Shown piece after piece: positions 17,768 through 26,063 of a stretch of DNA of 64,000 bases. Location: NCBI GenBank assembly GCA_047631555.1, contig JBLHZY010000002.1:186001-250000 (forward strand), given 5' to 3'. This DNA is from JBLHZY01 sp047631555 (GTDB lineage: Bacteria > Pseudomonadota > Alphaproteobacteria > Rhodobacterales > Rhodobacteraceae). A program made the translations under genes and the position numbers. Below the pieces are notes generated by a model that worked only from the letters and a program-made list of their open reading frames with translations, did not search any database and was not told where the DNA came from. How positions within the stretch are numbered: position 1 is the first letter of the stretch; the number at the start of each line of letters is the position of its first letter.

Positions 17768-17796
17768 ATATAAGGAGGCGCAATTGGGCCTGCAAG
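17768..17796 (-). promoter_or_regulatory. Candidate RpoH (sigma-32) heat-shock promoter of dnaK
   Basis: Read leftward, CTTG is followed after 18 bases by CTTATAT (17 bases to CCTTATAT), close to the alphaproteobacterial RpoH pattern CTTG-N17/18-CYTATNT. Its place about 107-135 bases upstream of dnaK fits a heat-shock gene. Confidence 0.6.
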
Positions 17797-17871
17797 AAGG
17801 GCTTGCCTCTGAATGCGATCAAAATTCGCTTGTTTTGCAAGAAATGCACAAATTTTTTGATTAAGGCGCGC

Positions 17872-17890
17872 AAAAGGGCCGATCCGGCCC
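17872..17890 (-). terminator. Probable terminator of the KpsM-like permease gene
   Basis: On the minus strand GGGCCG and CGGCCC arms with a 3-base loop are followed by TTTTG. It lies about 62 bases past the permease stop and before the dnaK promoter, separating the two units. The short T-run makes it moderate. Confidence 0.5.
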
Positions 17891-17951
17891 CGGAATTAAC
17901 GGTTTTTAAGAGTTAGGCTTTGTTAAGAATTACCGCCGCAAAGCGATGGGG

Positions 17952-18773
17952 CTATTTGCCGGCGCCCCAGCTCATGGAGGCATGACGGCGCGTATAGAAT
18001 TCGCCAAGCAGGCCGATCATGATGAGCCCAAGTGAGACAAACAGCGGGTACTCAATGGAGCTGTGATGCGGCGTATAATTTACAAAAACAAAGCCGCGGG
18101 CCTGATCAATGCAGTGAAACAACGGGTTCCAAGAAAACAGGACCAAAACGCTGCCTGGGGTTTGGTTGGCGACGAACATTTTGCCTGAAGCGATCATATT
18201 TGCGCGCGCATAGATGGTTGAGCCGAGGCCAGTAAAGGTTGGAAACCACGGCTTGATCGCAAGGAAAACCAAGCCCACAGCGACGCCAGAAAACCAAGAC
18301 AGCAGCAGCATGGCGAATGCGCCGATGGGATCGAAAATCACAACGGGCGTGAAAGCCACGTGATAGATGAACAAGACCACGACGACCGAAAGCACCTGAA
18401 TATAGAGCGAGCTGAGCGCAGAAGATGTGATCGCGACGGCCGTGTTCATCGGTGCGTGTTTCATCATCGCGGATGTCGGCCCCTCGGAGCCAACAACAGC
18501 CCCCATCGCTTTGGAGTGCGTCATAAACAGGAAAATGCCGGACATAATATAAAGAAGGAAATCGCCGCGAATGGCCGATCCACGCAGCCCAAGCAGCGAA
18601 AACATCACGTAGAAAACAGCCACAAGCACGACCGTCTGCATCATGTTTAACAGCAAGCCAACAATCGCATTCCCATGGTTTTTGCGCAGCTGACGCACCG
18701 TTGAGTGATAGATCAGCTCAAGGATCGAGATCGCTGAAGAAAGCGAGGATTGCTTGGTTTGTGGTTGAAACAT
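17952..18773 (-). CDS. ABC-2 type polysaccharide export permease (KpsM-like)
   Basis: The 273-residue protein has about six hydrophobic segments (for example VVLVAVFYVMFSLLGL, VVVVLFIYHVAF, AMLLLSWFSGVAVGLVF, SLGLIMIGLLGEF), as in the ABC-2 permeases that export capsule or O-antigen across the inner membrane. No ATPase gene (kpsT) or chain-export protein adjoins it in this window, so its partner must lie elsewhere. It diverges from cysQ-kdsB and the glycosyltransferase block, supporting capsule export; an O-antigen or teichoic-like polymer is possible. Confidence 0.8.
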   Translation of the reverse strand: MFQPQTKQSSLSSAISILELIYHSTVRQLRKNHGNAIVGLLLNMMQTVVLVAVFYVMFSLLGLRGSAIRGDFLLYIMSGIFLFMTHSKAMGAVVGSEGPTSAMMKHAPMNTAVAITSSALSSLYIQVLSVVVVLFIYHVAFTPVVIFDPIGAFAMLLLSWFSGVAVGLVFLAIKPWFPTFTGLGSTIYARANMIASGKMFVANQTPGSVLVLFSWNPLFHCIDQARGFVFVNYTPHHSSIEYPLFVSLGLIMIGLLGEFYTRRHASMSWGAGK

Positions 18774-18936
18774 ACTGTCTCTCGCCTGTTTGGATCGTGT
18801 TCGCTTGGCCGCAATGTAAAAAGCGGTGTGCCCTTTTTCGCAGGGAAATCTTGCCGATCCCTTAGCGTCTCATCATAAGGTATAGAGAAACTTATGACAA
18901 TAATTCACGCAAGTCGTGAAATGCAGGAGCAATTGG

Positions 18937-19734
18937 TTGGATTACGATAGGCTTACGACAGTGATGCGGCGCCTCGCGCTTGAGGCGGGCGATGTGATCA
19001 TGGAGATCTACAACTCGGACGATTTCGAGGTGCGCTCGAAATCCGATGATAGCCCGGTAACGGCGGCAGATGAGGCGGCAGATGCGCTGATCTCTGCGGG
19101 GCTTCGCGCTGAATTTCCTGATGTGACCTTGGTTACAGAAGAGCAGGCAGACTCGCACGCCCAGTTGGCCGAAAACTTCCTGATCGTAGATCCGCTTGAT
19201 GGCACCAAGGAATTTATCAATCGGCGCGGCGATTTTACCGTAAATATCGCCTATGTGGAAAAGGGCGTGCCGTTGCGCGGCGTTGTTTATGCGCCTGCGC
19301 GCGATCGTTTGTTCTATACGCTTGCTGACGGCAGCACCGTTGAAGAAACGGGCGGTTTTGCTAAGGATACAGTGGGCCCGAATGCGCCAATATCAGTGTC
19401 TAAACCAGACAATTCGGCTCTTTTGATCGTAGCTTCGAAATCGCACCGCGATCAAGCAACCGAGGATTACATCGCCAAATATAGTGTCGCTGATAGCAAG
19501 AGTGCGGGCTCTTCGTTGAAGTTCTGTTTGGTCGCCACAGGCGAGGCAGATATCTATCCGCGCGTTGGGCGCACGATGGAATGGGATACGGCCGCTGGGC
19601 ATGCGGTTCTTTCAGGCGCCGGCGGGCATGTTGTTCGGTTTGATGATCACTCACCGCTTGTTTACGGCAAAGAGGGCTATGCAAATCCGTTTTTCATCGC
19701 CTATGCGCCCGGCGTTGATCTGAAAAAGGCTTGA
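18937..19734 (+). CDS. cysQ: 3'(2'),5'-bisphosphate nucleotidase CysQ
   Basis: CysQ hydrolyses 3'-phosphoadenosine 5'-phosphate (PAP), the by-product of PAPS-dependent sulfation and sulfate assimilation. It belongs to the inositol monophosphatase superfamily: metal-site motifs are TEEQ, VDPLDGTKEFI and EWDTAAGHAVL. A TTG start at 18937 is chosen because AGGAG lies seven bases upstream; a GTG at 18916 would add seven residues without a good ribosome site. Four bases separate it from kdsB. PAP clearance would fit the nearby sulfotransferase remnant, though that is inference. Confidence 0.9.
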   Translation: MDYDRLTTVMRRLALEAGDVIMEIYNSDDFEVRSKSDDSPVTAADEAADALISAGLRAEFPDVTLVTEEQADSHAQLAENFLIVDPLDGTKEFINRRGDFTVNIAYVEKGVPLRGVVYAPARDRLFYTLADGSTVEETGGFAKDTVGPNAPISVSKPDNSALLIVASKSHRDQATEDYIAKYSVADSKSAGSSLKFCLVATGEADIYPRVGRTMEWDTAAGHAVLSGAGGHVVRFDDHSPLVYGKEGYANPFFIAYAPGVDLKKA

Positions 19735-19738
19735 TGGC

Positions 19739-20542
19739 ATGAAAACTCTGATCGTTATCCCGGCGCGCTATGCGTCAACCCGCTATCCGGGCAAACCATT
19801 GGCCGAGCTGCGCGGGGCGGACGGCGAAGCGCGCAGCCTGATCCGTCGCAGCTGGGAAGCGGCTTGCGAAGTGCGCGGAATTGATCGCGTGGTTGTGGCC
19901 ACGGATGATGACCGAATTCGTAAAGCGGCAGAGGCCTTTGGTGCAGAGGTTGTTATGACATCAGAGACTTGCGCCAATGGCACCGAGCGTTGCGCCGAGG
20001 CGCATGAGGCATTGGGCGGCGGCTTTGATATCGTCGTAAACCTGCAAGGGGATGCGCCTCTCACGCCGCATTGGTTTGTTGAGGATCTTGTGGAAGGGCT
20101 GAAGGCCGATCCAAGCGCTGAGATCGCAACCCCTGTTTTGCGCTGTGATGGGCGCGCTTTGAACGGCTTGCTTCAAGATCGCCGTGAAGGGCGCGTTGGG
20201 GGCACGACGGCCGTTTTCGGCGCTGGGCATAAGGCGCTCTATTTCTCCAAGGAAGTTGTGCCATATACAGGTAAAGACTTCGCGGATAACGCCGAGCAAA
20301 CACCGGTGTTTCATCATGTTGGTGTCTATGCTTATCGCCCCAAAGCGCTCGCGGCTTATCCCAGCTGGGAAGCAGGGCCATTGGAGGGGTTAGAGGGGCT
20401 TGAGCAGCTGCGCTTTATGGAGCGCGAACGGGCGGTACTTTGCGTAGAGGTTGAGGCGCGAGGCCGCCAGTTTTGGGAGTTAAACAACCCCGAGGATGTG
20501 CTTCGAATAGAGTCTATGATGGCTGAAATGGGTCTTAAATGA
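19739..20542 (+). CDS. kdsB: CMP-Kdo synthetase (3-deoxy-manno-octulosonate cytidylyltransferase)
   Basis: KdsB activates Kdo with CTP for transfer to lipid A or capsule. The 267-residue product opens with the nucleotidyltransferase signature VIPARYASTRYPGKPL and keeps NLQGDAPL and the HHVGVYAYR segment of the active site. It is a little longer than the E. coli enzyme. It overlaps the next glycosyltransferase by ATGA, so it belongs to the surface polysaccharide operon; kdsD for the same pathway lies at 31.6 kb. A capsule-specific isoform (KpsU) is the alternative. Confidence 0.9.
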   Translation: MKTLIVIPARYASTRYPGKPLAELRGADGEARSLIRRSWEAACEVRGIDRVVVATDDDRIRKAAEAFGAEVVMTSETCANGTERCAEAHEALGGGFDIVVNLQGDAPLTPHWFVEDLVEGLKADPSAEIATPVLRCDGRALNGLLQDRREGRVGGTTAVFGAGHKALYFSKEVVPYTGKDFADNAEQTPVFHHVGVYAYRPKALAAYPSWEAGPLEGLEGLEQLRFMERERAVLCVEVEARGRQFWELNNPEDVLRIESMMAEMGLK

Positions 20543-21780
20543 GCGATACATCCGGCGATATGCCAACGGTCTCTGTGATCGTGGTAAGCCGGGACCGCGC
20601 CGCGTCTTTGGGGCGTACCTTGCTTGGGATCGCGCAGCTTTCCTATCCAAATTTTGAAGTCATTGTTGTTTCTGATCCGCAAGGGATTGCGGCGGCCAAA
20701 GCCTCTATCCTCGGGCCATTTGCAAAGCTCGTGTCGTTTAGCGAGCCCAATATATCTGCGGCGCGCAATGCCGGGATCGCTTTGGCGAGTGGAGAGGTCA
20801 TTGCCTTTATTGATGACGATGCCGTTCCAGAACCGAGCTGGCTAATGCATCTTTGCGCGCCGTTTTTAGACCCTAATACAGGGGCAACGGGCGGATTTGT
20901 ACGTGGGCGCAACGGGATTAGCTTTCAATGGCGCGCGCGTTTTGTGGATCAGACCGGGCGGCATAGTGAAATCACGCATGAAGGCGATGATCCATTTGTC
21001 CCGGATATCCCGCCCGGAATGGCAGTTCGCACGGAGGGCACAAATTGCGCGTTTCGGCGCGATGTTCTGCTGAGTTTGGGCGGATTTGATCCGGCATTTC
21101 ATTTCTATATGGATGAAACCGATCTAAATATGCGCCTTGCCGAGATGAAAACCCGCGTCGTGATTGCGCCAATCGCGCAGGTGCACCATGGGTATGCGCC
21201 CTCTAACCAACGACACTCAAGTCGCGCACCAAAGAGCCTTTTTGATATTGGCGCGTCTACAGCGATTTTTCTGCGAAAACATGCAAATAGAGCAGCAATA
21301 GAGCCTACTTTGACGCAACTTCGGGCGGACCAGCGAAAACGTATGATTGCGCATATGGTCGCCGGTACATGCGAGCCTCGCGACATTCCGAGGCTGATGA
21401 AAACTCTTGAGGAGGGGATTTCTGCGGGCAAAACGCGCACCATCGCTCCTTTGGGGCGGATTTCGCCGACGAGCCTGCCGTTTATTCCCGTACCGATCCT
21501 ATTTGAGGGCTCAAAAGTGCTTTCTGGGAGATGGATTTCCCGTCGCCGGTTGCGAAATGAAGCGGCCAAACTGGTGGCATCGGGCAAACGGGCCTCTCTT
21601 TTTGAGTTTAGCTTTACGCGACTGGCTCATCGGGTTTCGTTTCACCCTTCTGGCTATTGGCTGCAAAGCGGCGGTGTTTTTGGCCCGACAGAGCGTGATG
21701 AACCCCTCTTTCGGATAACCACCTTTAGGCGGCGTTTGGCAAAAGAAGTCTCTCGTATTGCGCGTTTGCGCCAGTTTTGA
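20539..21780 (+). CDS. Family 2 glycosyltransferase
   Basis: The 413-residue protein has an N-terminal GT-A domain (about 1-240): VSVIVVSRDRAASL, the metal-binding FIDDDA, and MDETDLNMRL as the ED-type catalytic region. The Arg-rich C-terminal part (about 250-413) has no recognised family. No membrane segment is evident, so it probably acts on the cytoplasmic face on a lipid-linked polymer. Donor and acceptor cannot be told. It overlaps kdsB by four bases. Confidence 0.85.
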   Translation: MSDTSGDMPTVSVIVVSRDRAASLGRTLLGIAQLSYPNFEVIVVSDPQGIAAAKASILGPFAKLVSFSEPNISAARNAGIALASGEVIAFIDDDAVPEPSWLMHLCAPFLDPNTGATGGFVRGRNGISFQWRARFVDQTGRHSEITHEGDDPFVPDIPPGMAVRTEGTNCAFRRDVLLSLGGFDPAFHFYMDETDLNMRLAEMKTRVVIAPIAQVHHGYAPSNQRHSSRAPKSLFDIGASTAIFLRKHANRAAIEPTLTQLRADQRKRMIAHMVAGTCEPRDIPRLMKTLEEGISAGKTRTIAPLGRISPTSLPFIPVPILFEGSKVLSGRWISRRRLRNEAAKLVASGKRASLFEFSFTRLAHRVSFHPSGYWLQSGGVFGPTERDEPLFRITTFRRRLAKEVSRIARLRQF

Positions 21781-21895
21781 ATTTTCTCAATTCGCTGGAT
21801 GACGCAGGAGACATCTTTTGCTAAGCTTTGCTCAAGAATTAGCGGCATAAGATCGCACAAATTGAAGCAGAACGATAAAAATCCGGACCCAATAC

Positions 21896-22789
21896 ATGAA
21901 ACGTAAAGTTACCAAAGCCATCTTCCCCGTCGCTGGACTGGGAACGCGCTTTTTGCCTGCGACCAAGTCTATCCCCAAGGAAATCATGACTTTGGTTGAT
22001 CGCCCATTGATCCAGTATGCGATTGATGAGGCGCGAGCGGCGGGCATCAAGGAATTCATTTTTGTGACTTCGCGGGGCAAGGGCGCGCTTGAGGACTATT
22101 TTGATCACTCGCCCGTGCTTGAACAAGACCTGCGCAAGAAGGGCAAAACCGAGCTTCTGGACCTGCTGAAAAGCACCAATATGGATAGCGGCGCGATCGC
22201 GTATATTCGTCAGCATAAGGCGCTAGGCCTAGGCCATGCGGTTTGGTGTGCGCGCCGTTTGATGGGCAATGAGCCATTTGCTGTTATCTTGCCGGATGAT
22301 GTTATCGCGGCCGAAAAGCCATGTTTGCAGCAGATGGTTGAGGCCTATCAGGAAACCGGCGGAAGCATGGTTGCCACGATGGAAGTTGCGCCTGAAAAGG
22401 TCTCTTCTTACGGCGTTTTGGACGTCAAGGAAGATATGGGCGCTTTGGTTTCCGTCAATGCGATGGTTGAAAAGCCTGCGCCGGGGACTGAGCCTTCGAA
22501 CTTGGCTGTGATCGGGCGCTATATCCTTTCGCCCAAGATTATGCAGAACCTTAACAAGATGAAATCTGGTGCGGGCGGTGAGATTCAGCTGACGGATGCG
22601 ATTGCAGAAGAGATCAACCATGGCCGCGATGTTTTTGGGTATCGCTTCCGTGGGCAGCGCTTTGATTGCGGCTCTAAAGCGGGCTATTTGCAGGCGACTG
22701 TGGCTTTTGGTCTCGCGCGCGATGAGCTCAAGGATGAGTTGGGCGCCTATCTTGAAGAGATGGTTGCGCTTGGAAAAGCAGCTCAGTAG
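21896..22789 (+). CDS. galU: UTP-glucose-1-phosphate uridylyltransferase
   Basis: GalU makes UDP-glucose from UTP and glucose-1-phosphate. The 297-residue product starts with the nucleotide-binding signature PVAGLGTRFLPATKSIPKEIM and contains ILPDDV and the VEKP substrate motif typical of bacterial GalU. It precedes galE by 15 bases, forming a UDP-sugar supply pair for the surrounding glycosyltransferases. The Shine-Dalgarno is weak; the ATG is fixed by homology. Confidence 0.95.
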   Translation: MKRKVTKAIFPVAGLGTRFLPATKSIPKEIMTLVDRPLIQYAIDEARAAGIKEFIFVTSRGKGALEDYFDHSPVLEQDLRKKGKTELLDLLKSTNMDSGAIAYIRQHKALGLGHAVWCARRLMGNEPFAVILPDDVIAAEKPCLQQMVEAYQETGGSMVATMEVAPEKVSSYGVLDVKEDMGALVSVNAMVEKPAPGTEPSNLAVIGRYILSPKIMQNLNKMKSGAGGEIQLTDAIAEEINHGRDVFGYRFRGQRFDCGSKAGYLQATVAFGLARDELKDELGAYLEEMVALGKAAQ

Positions 22790-22804
22790 AGCGGGAGTAA
22801 GCGC

Positions 22805-23791
22805 TTGAAAAAGCATGTTTTGGTAACGGGCGGGGCCGGGTATATCGGCTCGCATGCCTGTAAAGTGCTGCGTGCTTCGGGCTATATTCCTGTTACATTT
22901 GATAACCTTTCGCTTGGCTGGCAAGACGCGGTCAAGTTTGGCCCGTTTGAGCGCGGTGATTTGAATGATCGCGCCCGTCTTGATGCGGTTTTTGCTCAAT
23001 ATGCGCCTGTTGCCGTCATGCATTTTGCCGCCTTTAGCCAAGTTGGCGAAAGCATGTCTGATCCTGGGAAATACTGGCATAACAATGTTGGCGGTTCGCT
23101 TAATTTGATCGAGGCTGCCGTTGCTGCGGGCTGTCTCAATTTTGTGTTTAGCTCGACCTGCGCGACATATGGCGATCAAGACAACGTGGTTTTGGATGAA
23201 AACAGCGCGCAGCACCCGATCAATGCATACGGCGCTTCAAAGCGCGCGATTGAGGATATTTTGGGCGATTTCGGCGAGGCTTACGGGCTGAACCATGTGA
23301 TTTTTCGGTACTTCAATGTTGCTGGTTGCGATCCAGAGGGCGAGGTCGGCGAGTTTCATCAACCAGAGACACATCTTATCCCACTGATGCTTCAAGCTAT
23401 TGACGGTAAGCGCGACGCGCTGACCATTTTCGGCACGGATTACGATACGCCTGATGGCACATGTATTCGCGATTATGTTCATGTGATGGATCTTGTGGAT
23501 GCGCATGTTCTTGGGCTGAAATGGCTCGAAGAGGGGCGCGGGAGCCGTGTGTTTAATCTTGGAACGGGTAAGGGATTTTCGGTTCGCGAAGTGATTGATC
23601 ATAGTCGCGATGTGACAAATCAGGAGGTTCCCTTTCATAAAGGGGATCGGCGCGCAGGAGATTGCACCAAGCTGGTTTCAGGATCTGAGCGCGCGCGGGA
23701 CGAGCTTGGTTGGAACCCTGAGCGATCTGTGATGCGCGAGATGATTGCAGACGCATGGCGCTGGTATCAAAATGGCCATTACGAACGTTGA
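22805..23791 (+). CDS. galE: UDP-glucose 4-epimerase
   Basis: GalE interconverts UDP-glucose and UDP-galactose using bound NAD. The 328-residue SDR protein begins with VTGGAGYIGSHACKVL, contains FSSTCATYG and the catalytic YGASK, and ends with the substrate-binding region PFHKGDRRAGDCTKLV. The start is a TTG preceded by GGGAG. The end overlaps the next glycosyltransferase by 20 bases, so the pair are probably coupled. Confidence 0.95.
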   Translation: MKKHVLVTGGAGYIGSHACKVLRASGYIPVTFDNLSLGWQDAVKFGPFERGDLNDRARLDAVFAQYAPVAVMHFAAFSQVGESMSDPGKYWHNNVGGSLNLIEAAVAAGCLNFVFSSTCATYGDQDNVVLDENSAQHPINAYGASKRAIEDILGDFGEAYGLNHVIFRYFNVAGCDPEGEVGEFHQPETHLIPLMLQAIDGKRDALTIFGTDYDTPDGTCIRDYVHVMDLVDAHVLGLKWLEEGRGSRVFNLGTGKGFSVREVIDHSRDVTNQEVPFHKGDRRAGDCTKLVSGSERARDELGWNPERSVMREMIADAWRWYQNGHYER

Positions 23792-25007
23792 TCAAAAGCC
23801 ACGCTGCCTTGATGTAACTCGGCTGGCGAGCCGGGCGGGCGCCGGCCCTATGACGGGCGTTGATCGGGTTGAGCTTGCGTATTTGCGTTGGATGCTTGAG
23901 CGCGAAGGTCTCATTTTTGCGCTGGTACGAACGACGACCGGTTTTGTTCTTTTGGAACGGGCGGGAATGGCCGCGCTGCTCGAGAAGATCCAAAGTGATA
24001 TTTGGGGCGAGCCTGATCTTTTGGGGCGGCTCTCGCGACGGCTCTCAGACACGCGCAAAGGAGCGGAGGCCGATCTTCGCAGGCTTGCTGTCGCGCGCTC
24101 ATCACGCTTTGGCTTGCGAAAGATGCTGATGGCGCAATTGCCGGTTGGGACGCGGTTTTTCAATACGGGCCATAGCAACCTGACGCCGCGGGTGATGAAA
24201 GCAGTCGGCGCGATTCCGGGCGTTCAGATTAATGTTCTGCTGCATGATTTTATCCCACTGGATTTCCCCGATTGGCAGGGCATAGGGACGGTCGAGGCCT
24301 TTCGCGATAAGATGCAAACAGTCTCTGACTATGCGGATTTGATCATTTGCAACTCCGAGCAGACCCTGCGCGACGCGCAGCGCTGGCTTGGCGAAATGGG
24401 CCGTATTCCAGCGAGTATCGTGGCGCATCTTGGGATTGATCCGCCAAAGGAAATGACCGGCGAGATGCCTCGCGAAATCGACCCTAACAAACCCTATTTC
24501 GTCGTTTTGGGCACCATTGAGCCGCGCAAAAATCATACTCTATTGCTCGACATTTGGGATGAGTTTGCAAAAGAAGGCAGCACGCCGGCGCAATTGGCCG
24601 TCGTTGGAAGGCGGGGCTGGAAGAATGAGGCCGTCTTTGCGCGCCTTGATAACCCGCCTCAGGGCGTTGTTGAGCTTTCTGGGCTGAGTGATGGTGCGGT
24701 TCAAACGGTGCTGAGAGGAGCCCGTGGCATGCTCTTTCCGAGCTTTGTTGAAGGGTTTGGACTGCCCCCAGCAGAGGCCGCAGCGCTAAATATTCCGGTG
24801 ATATGCAACGATTTGGCGATTTATCGTGAGTTTCTTGGTGATTACCCCGTTTACCTAGATGTAACTGCTATGTACTTATGGAAACAAAGCATAAGAAAAC
24901 TAGTGGATTATCACGAGGTTGAGCACAATGAAGCCGAAAGGGCCCCGCGCCCGATTGCGCTTCCAAATTGGGAGGACCATTTCAAGCTGATCTTAAGCTT
25001 GGGATGA
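23772..25007 (+). CDS. Group 1 (GT4-type) glycosyltransferase
   Basis: The 411-residue protein has a GT-B fold: an N-terminal acceptor domain with DLIICNSEQTLRDAQRWL, then VVLGTIEPRKNHTLLL and the E-x7-E-like donor motif in FVEGFGLPPAEAAALNIPVI. The start inside galE at 23772 is taken because it gives the family beginning (MAITNVDQKPRCLDVTRL); a start nine codons upstream is less likely. The last 200 bases look more AT-rich than the rest. Substrate unknown. Confidence 0.85.
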   Translation: MAITNVDQKPRCLDVTRLASRAGAGPMTGVDRVELAYLRWMLEREGLIFALVRTTTGFVLLERAGMAALLEKIQSDIWGEPDLLGRLSRRLSDTRKGAEADLRRLAVARSSRFGLRKMLMAQLPVGTRFFNTGHSNLTPRVMKAVGAIPGVQINVLLHDFIPLDFPDWQGIGTVEAFRDKMQTVSDYADLIICNSEQTLRDAQRWLGEMGRIPASIVAHLGIDPPKEMTGEMPREIDPNKPYFVVLGTIEPRKNHTLLLDIWDEFAKEGSTPAQLAVVGRRGWKNEAVFARLDNPPQGVVELSGLSDGAVQTVLRGARGMLFPSFVEGFGLPPAEAAALNIPVICNDLAIYREFLGDYPVYLDVTAMYLWKQSIRKLVDYHEVEHNEAERAPRPIALPNWEDHFKLILSLG

Positions 25008-25052
25008 TAGGCCCAGAACGGTGTGAGATCTCATTTTGGGTAAGGAGCGGAA

Positions 25053-26063
25053 TTGGGCGCGTTTCAGTCATATCGTCTGAGATTGCAGCGCAGGCGTTGG
25101 CGCATTCGTGCGTTTCGCAAGCGGCGAGAGCTCACGTCTGTTCTGAACCAAACCGCAAAGGTCCGTGCCAGCGATATTCTGTCCTTTTCTACCCTGCGAA
25201 ATGAACGGATCAGGCTGCCGTTTTTTCTTAAGTACTATCGCGATCTTGGGGTGAACCACTTTTTTGTCGTCGACAATGGCTCTGATGATGGCTCGGTTGA
25301 GTATCTCAAGATGCAGCCTGATGTTTCGCTTTGGCAATCCGGATCAAGCTATAAGCGATCGCGCTTTGGCGTGGATTGGTTGAACTGGTTGCAGATGCGA
25401 TATGCGCATGGGCATTGGTCGCTTGTTGTCGATGTGGATGAGTTTTTCGTCTATCCGTTCTGCGATACACGGCCAATTCGCGCGCTAACCGATTGGCTTG
25501 ATGCTTCTTCGATCCGCTCTTTTGGGGCGATGCTTTTGGATATGTATCCCAAGGGCGCGCTTGATGCGCAGCCCTATTCAGAGGGGCAGGATCCATTTGA
25601 GATCGCCAGCTGGTTTGATAGCGGCAATTACACGATCACGAAGAATGGCTTTTACGGCAATCTGTGGATCCAAGGCGGGCCGCGTGCGCGCTCATTCTTT
25701 TCAGATAATCCGGAGCGCTCGCCTGCTCTGAACAAGGTTCCGCTGGTGAAGTGGGATCGCTCTTATGCCTATGTCAGCTCGACCCATTCGCTGCTGCCGC
25801 GCGGCTTGAATTTGGTTTATGATGAGTGGGGCGGAGAGAAGGCCAGCGGCTGCCTTTTGCACGCGAAGTTCCTTGATACGTTCTCGGCCAAAGCCAAGGA
25901 AGAGCTTGAGCGTAAGCAGCATTATGCCGCCAGCCATGAGTATAAAGCCTATCACGCGCGGCTTGCGGAAAATCCCGATCTTTGGTGCAAATGGAGCGAG
26001 AAATACATCAACTGGCGCCAGCTCGAAATTCTAGGCCTCATGTCTAAGGGGAATTGGGCATGA
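25053..26063 (+). CDS. Glycosyltransferase family 2/92-like protein
   Basis: The 336-residue product starts at TTG with AAGGAG five bases upstream. After a basic N-terminus, FSTLRNERIRLPFFLKYYRDLGVNH and VVDNGSDDGS are typical of the GT2/GT92-like group often found beside GT14-type genes in Rhodobacteraceae. VDVDEFFVYP is the DxD metal-binding motif. No transmembrane segment is seen. It overlaps the next gene by ATGA, so the two are likely made together. The sugar transferred is unknown. Confidence 0.82.
   Translation: MGAFQSYRLRLQRRRWRIRAFRKRRELTSVLNQTAKVRASDILSFSTLRNERIRLPFFLKYYRDLGVNHFFVVDNGSDDGSVEYLKMQPDVSLWQSGSSYKRSRFGVDWLNWLQMRYAHGHWSLVVDVDEFFVYPFCDTRPIRALTDWLDASSIRSFGAMLLDMYPKGALDAQPYSEGQDPFEIASWFDSGNYTITKNGFYGNLWIQGGPRARSFFSDNPERSPALNKVPLVKWDRSYAYVSSTHSLLPRGLNLVYDEWGGEKASGCLLHAKFLDTFSAKAKEELERKQHYAASHEYKAYHARLAENPDLWCKWSEKYINWRQLEILGLMSKGNWA

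Noticed and set aside
18894..18950. Short ORF (18 codons) overlapping the cysQ start
   Set aside because: Only a weak ribosome site and no attenuator structure; overlap with the TTG start is probably chance.
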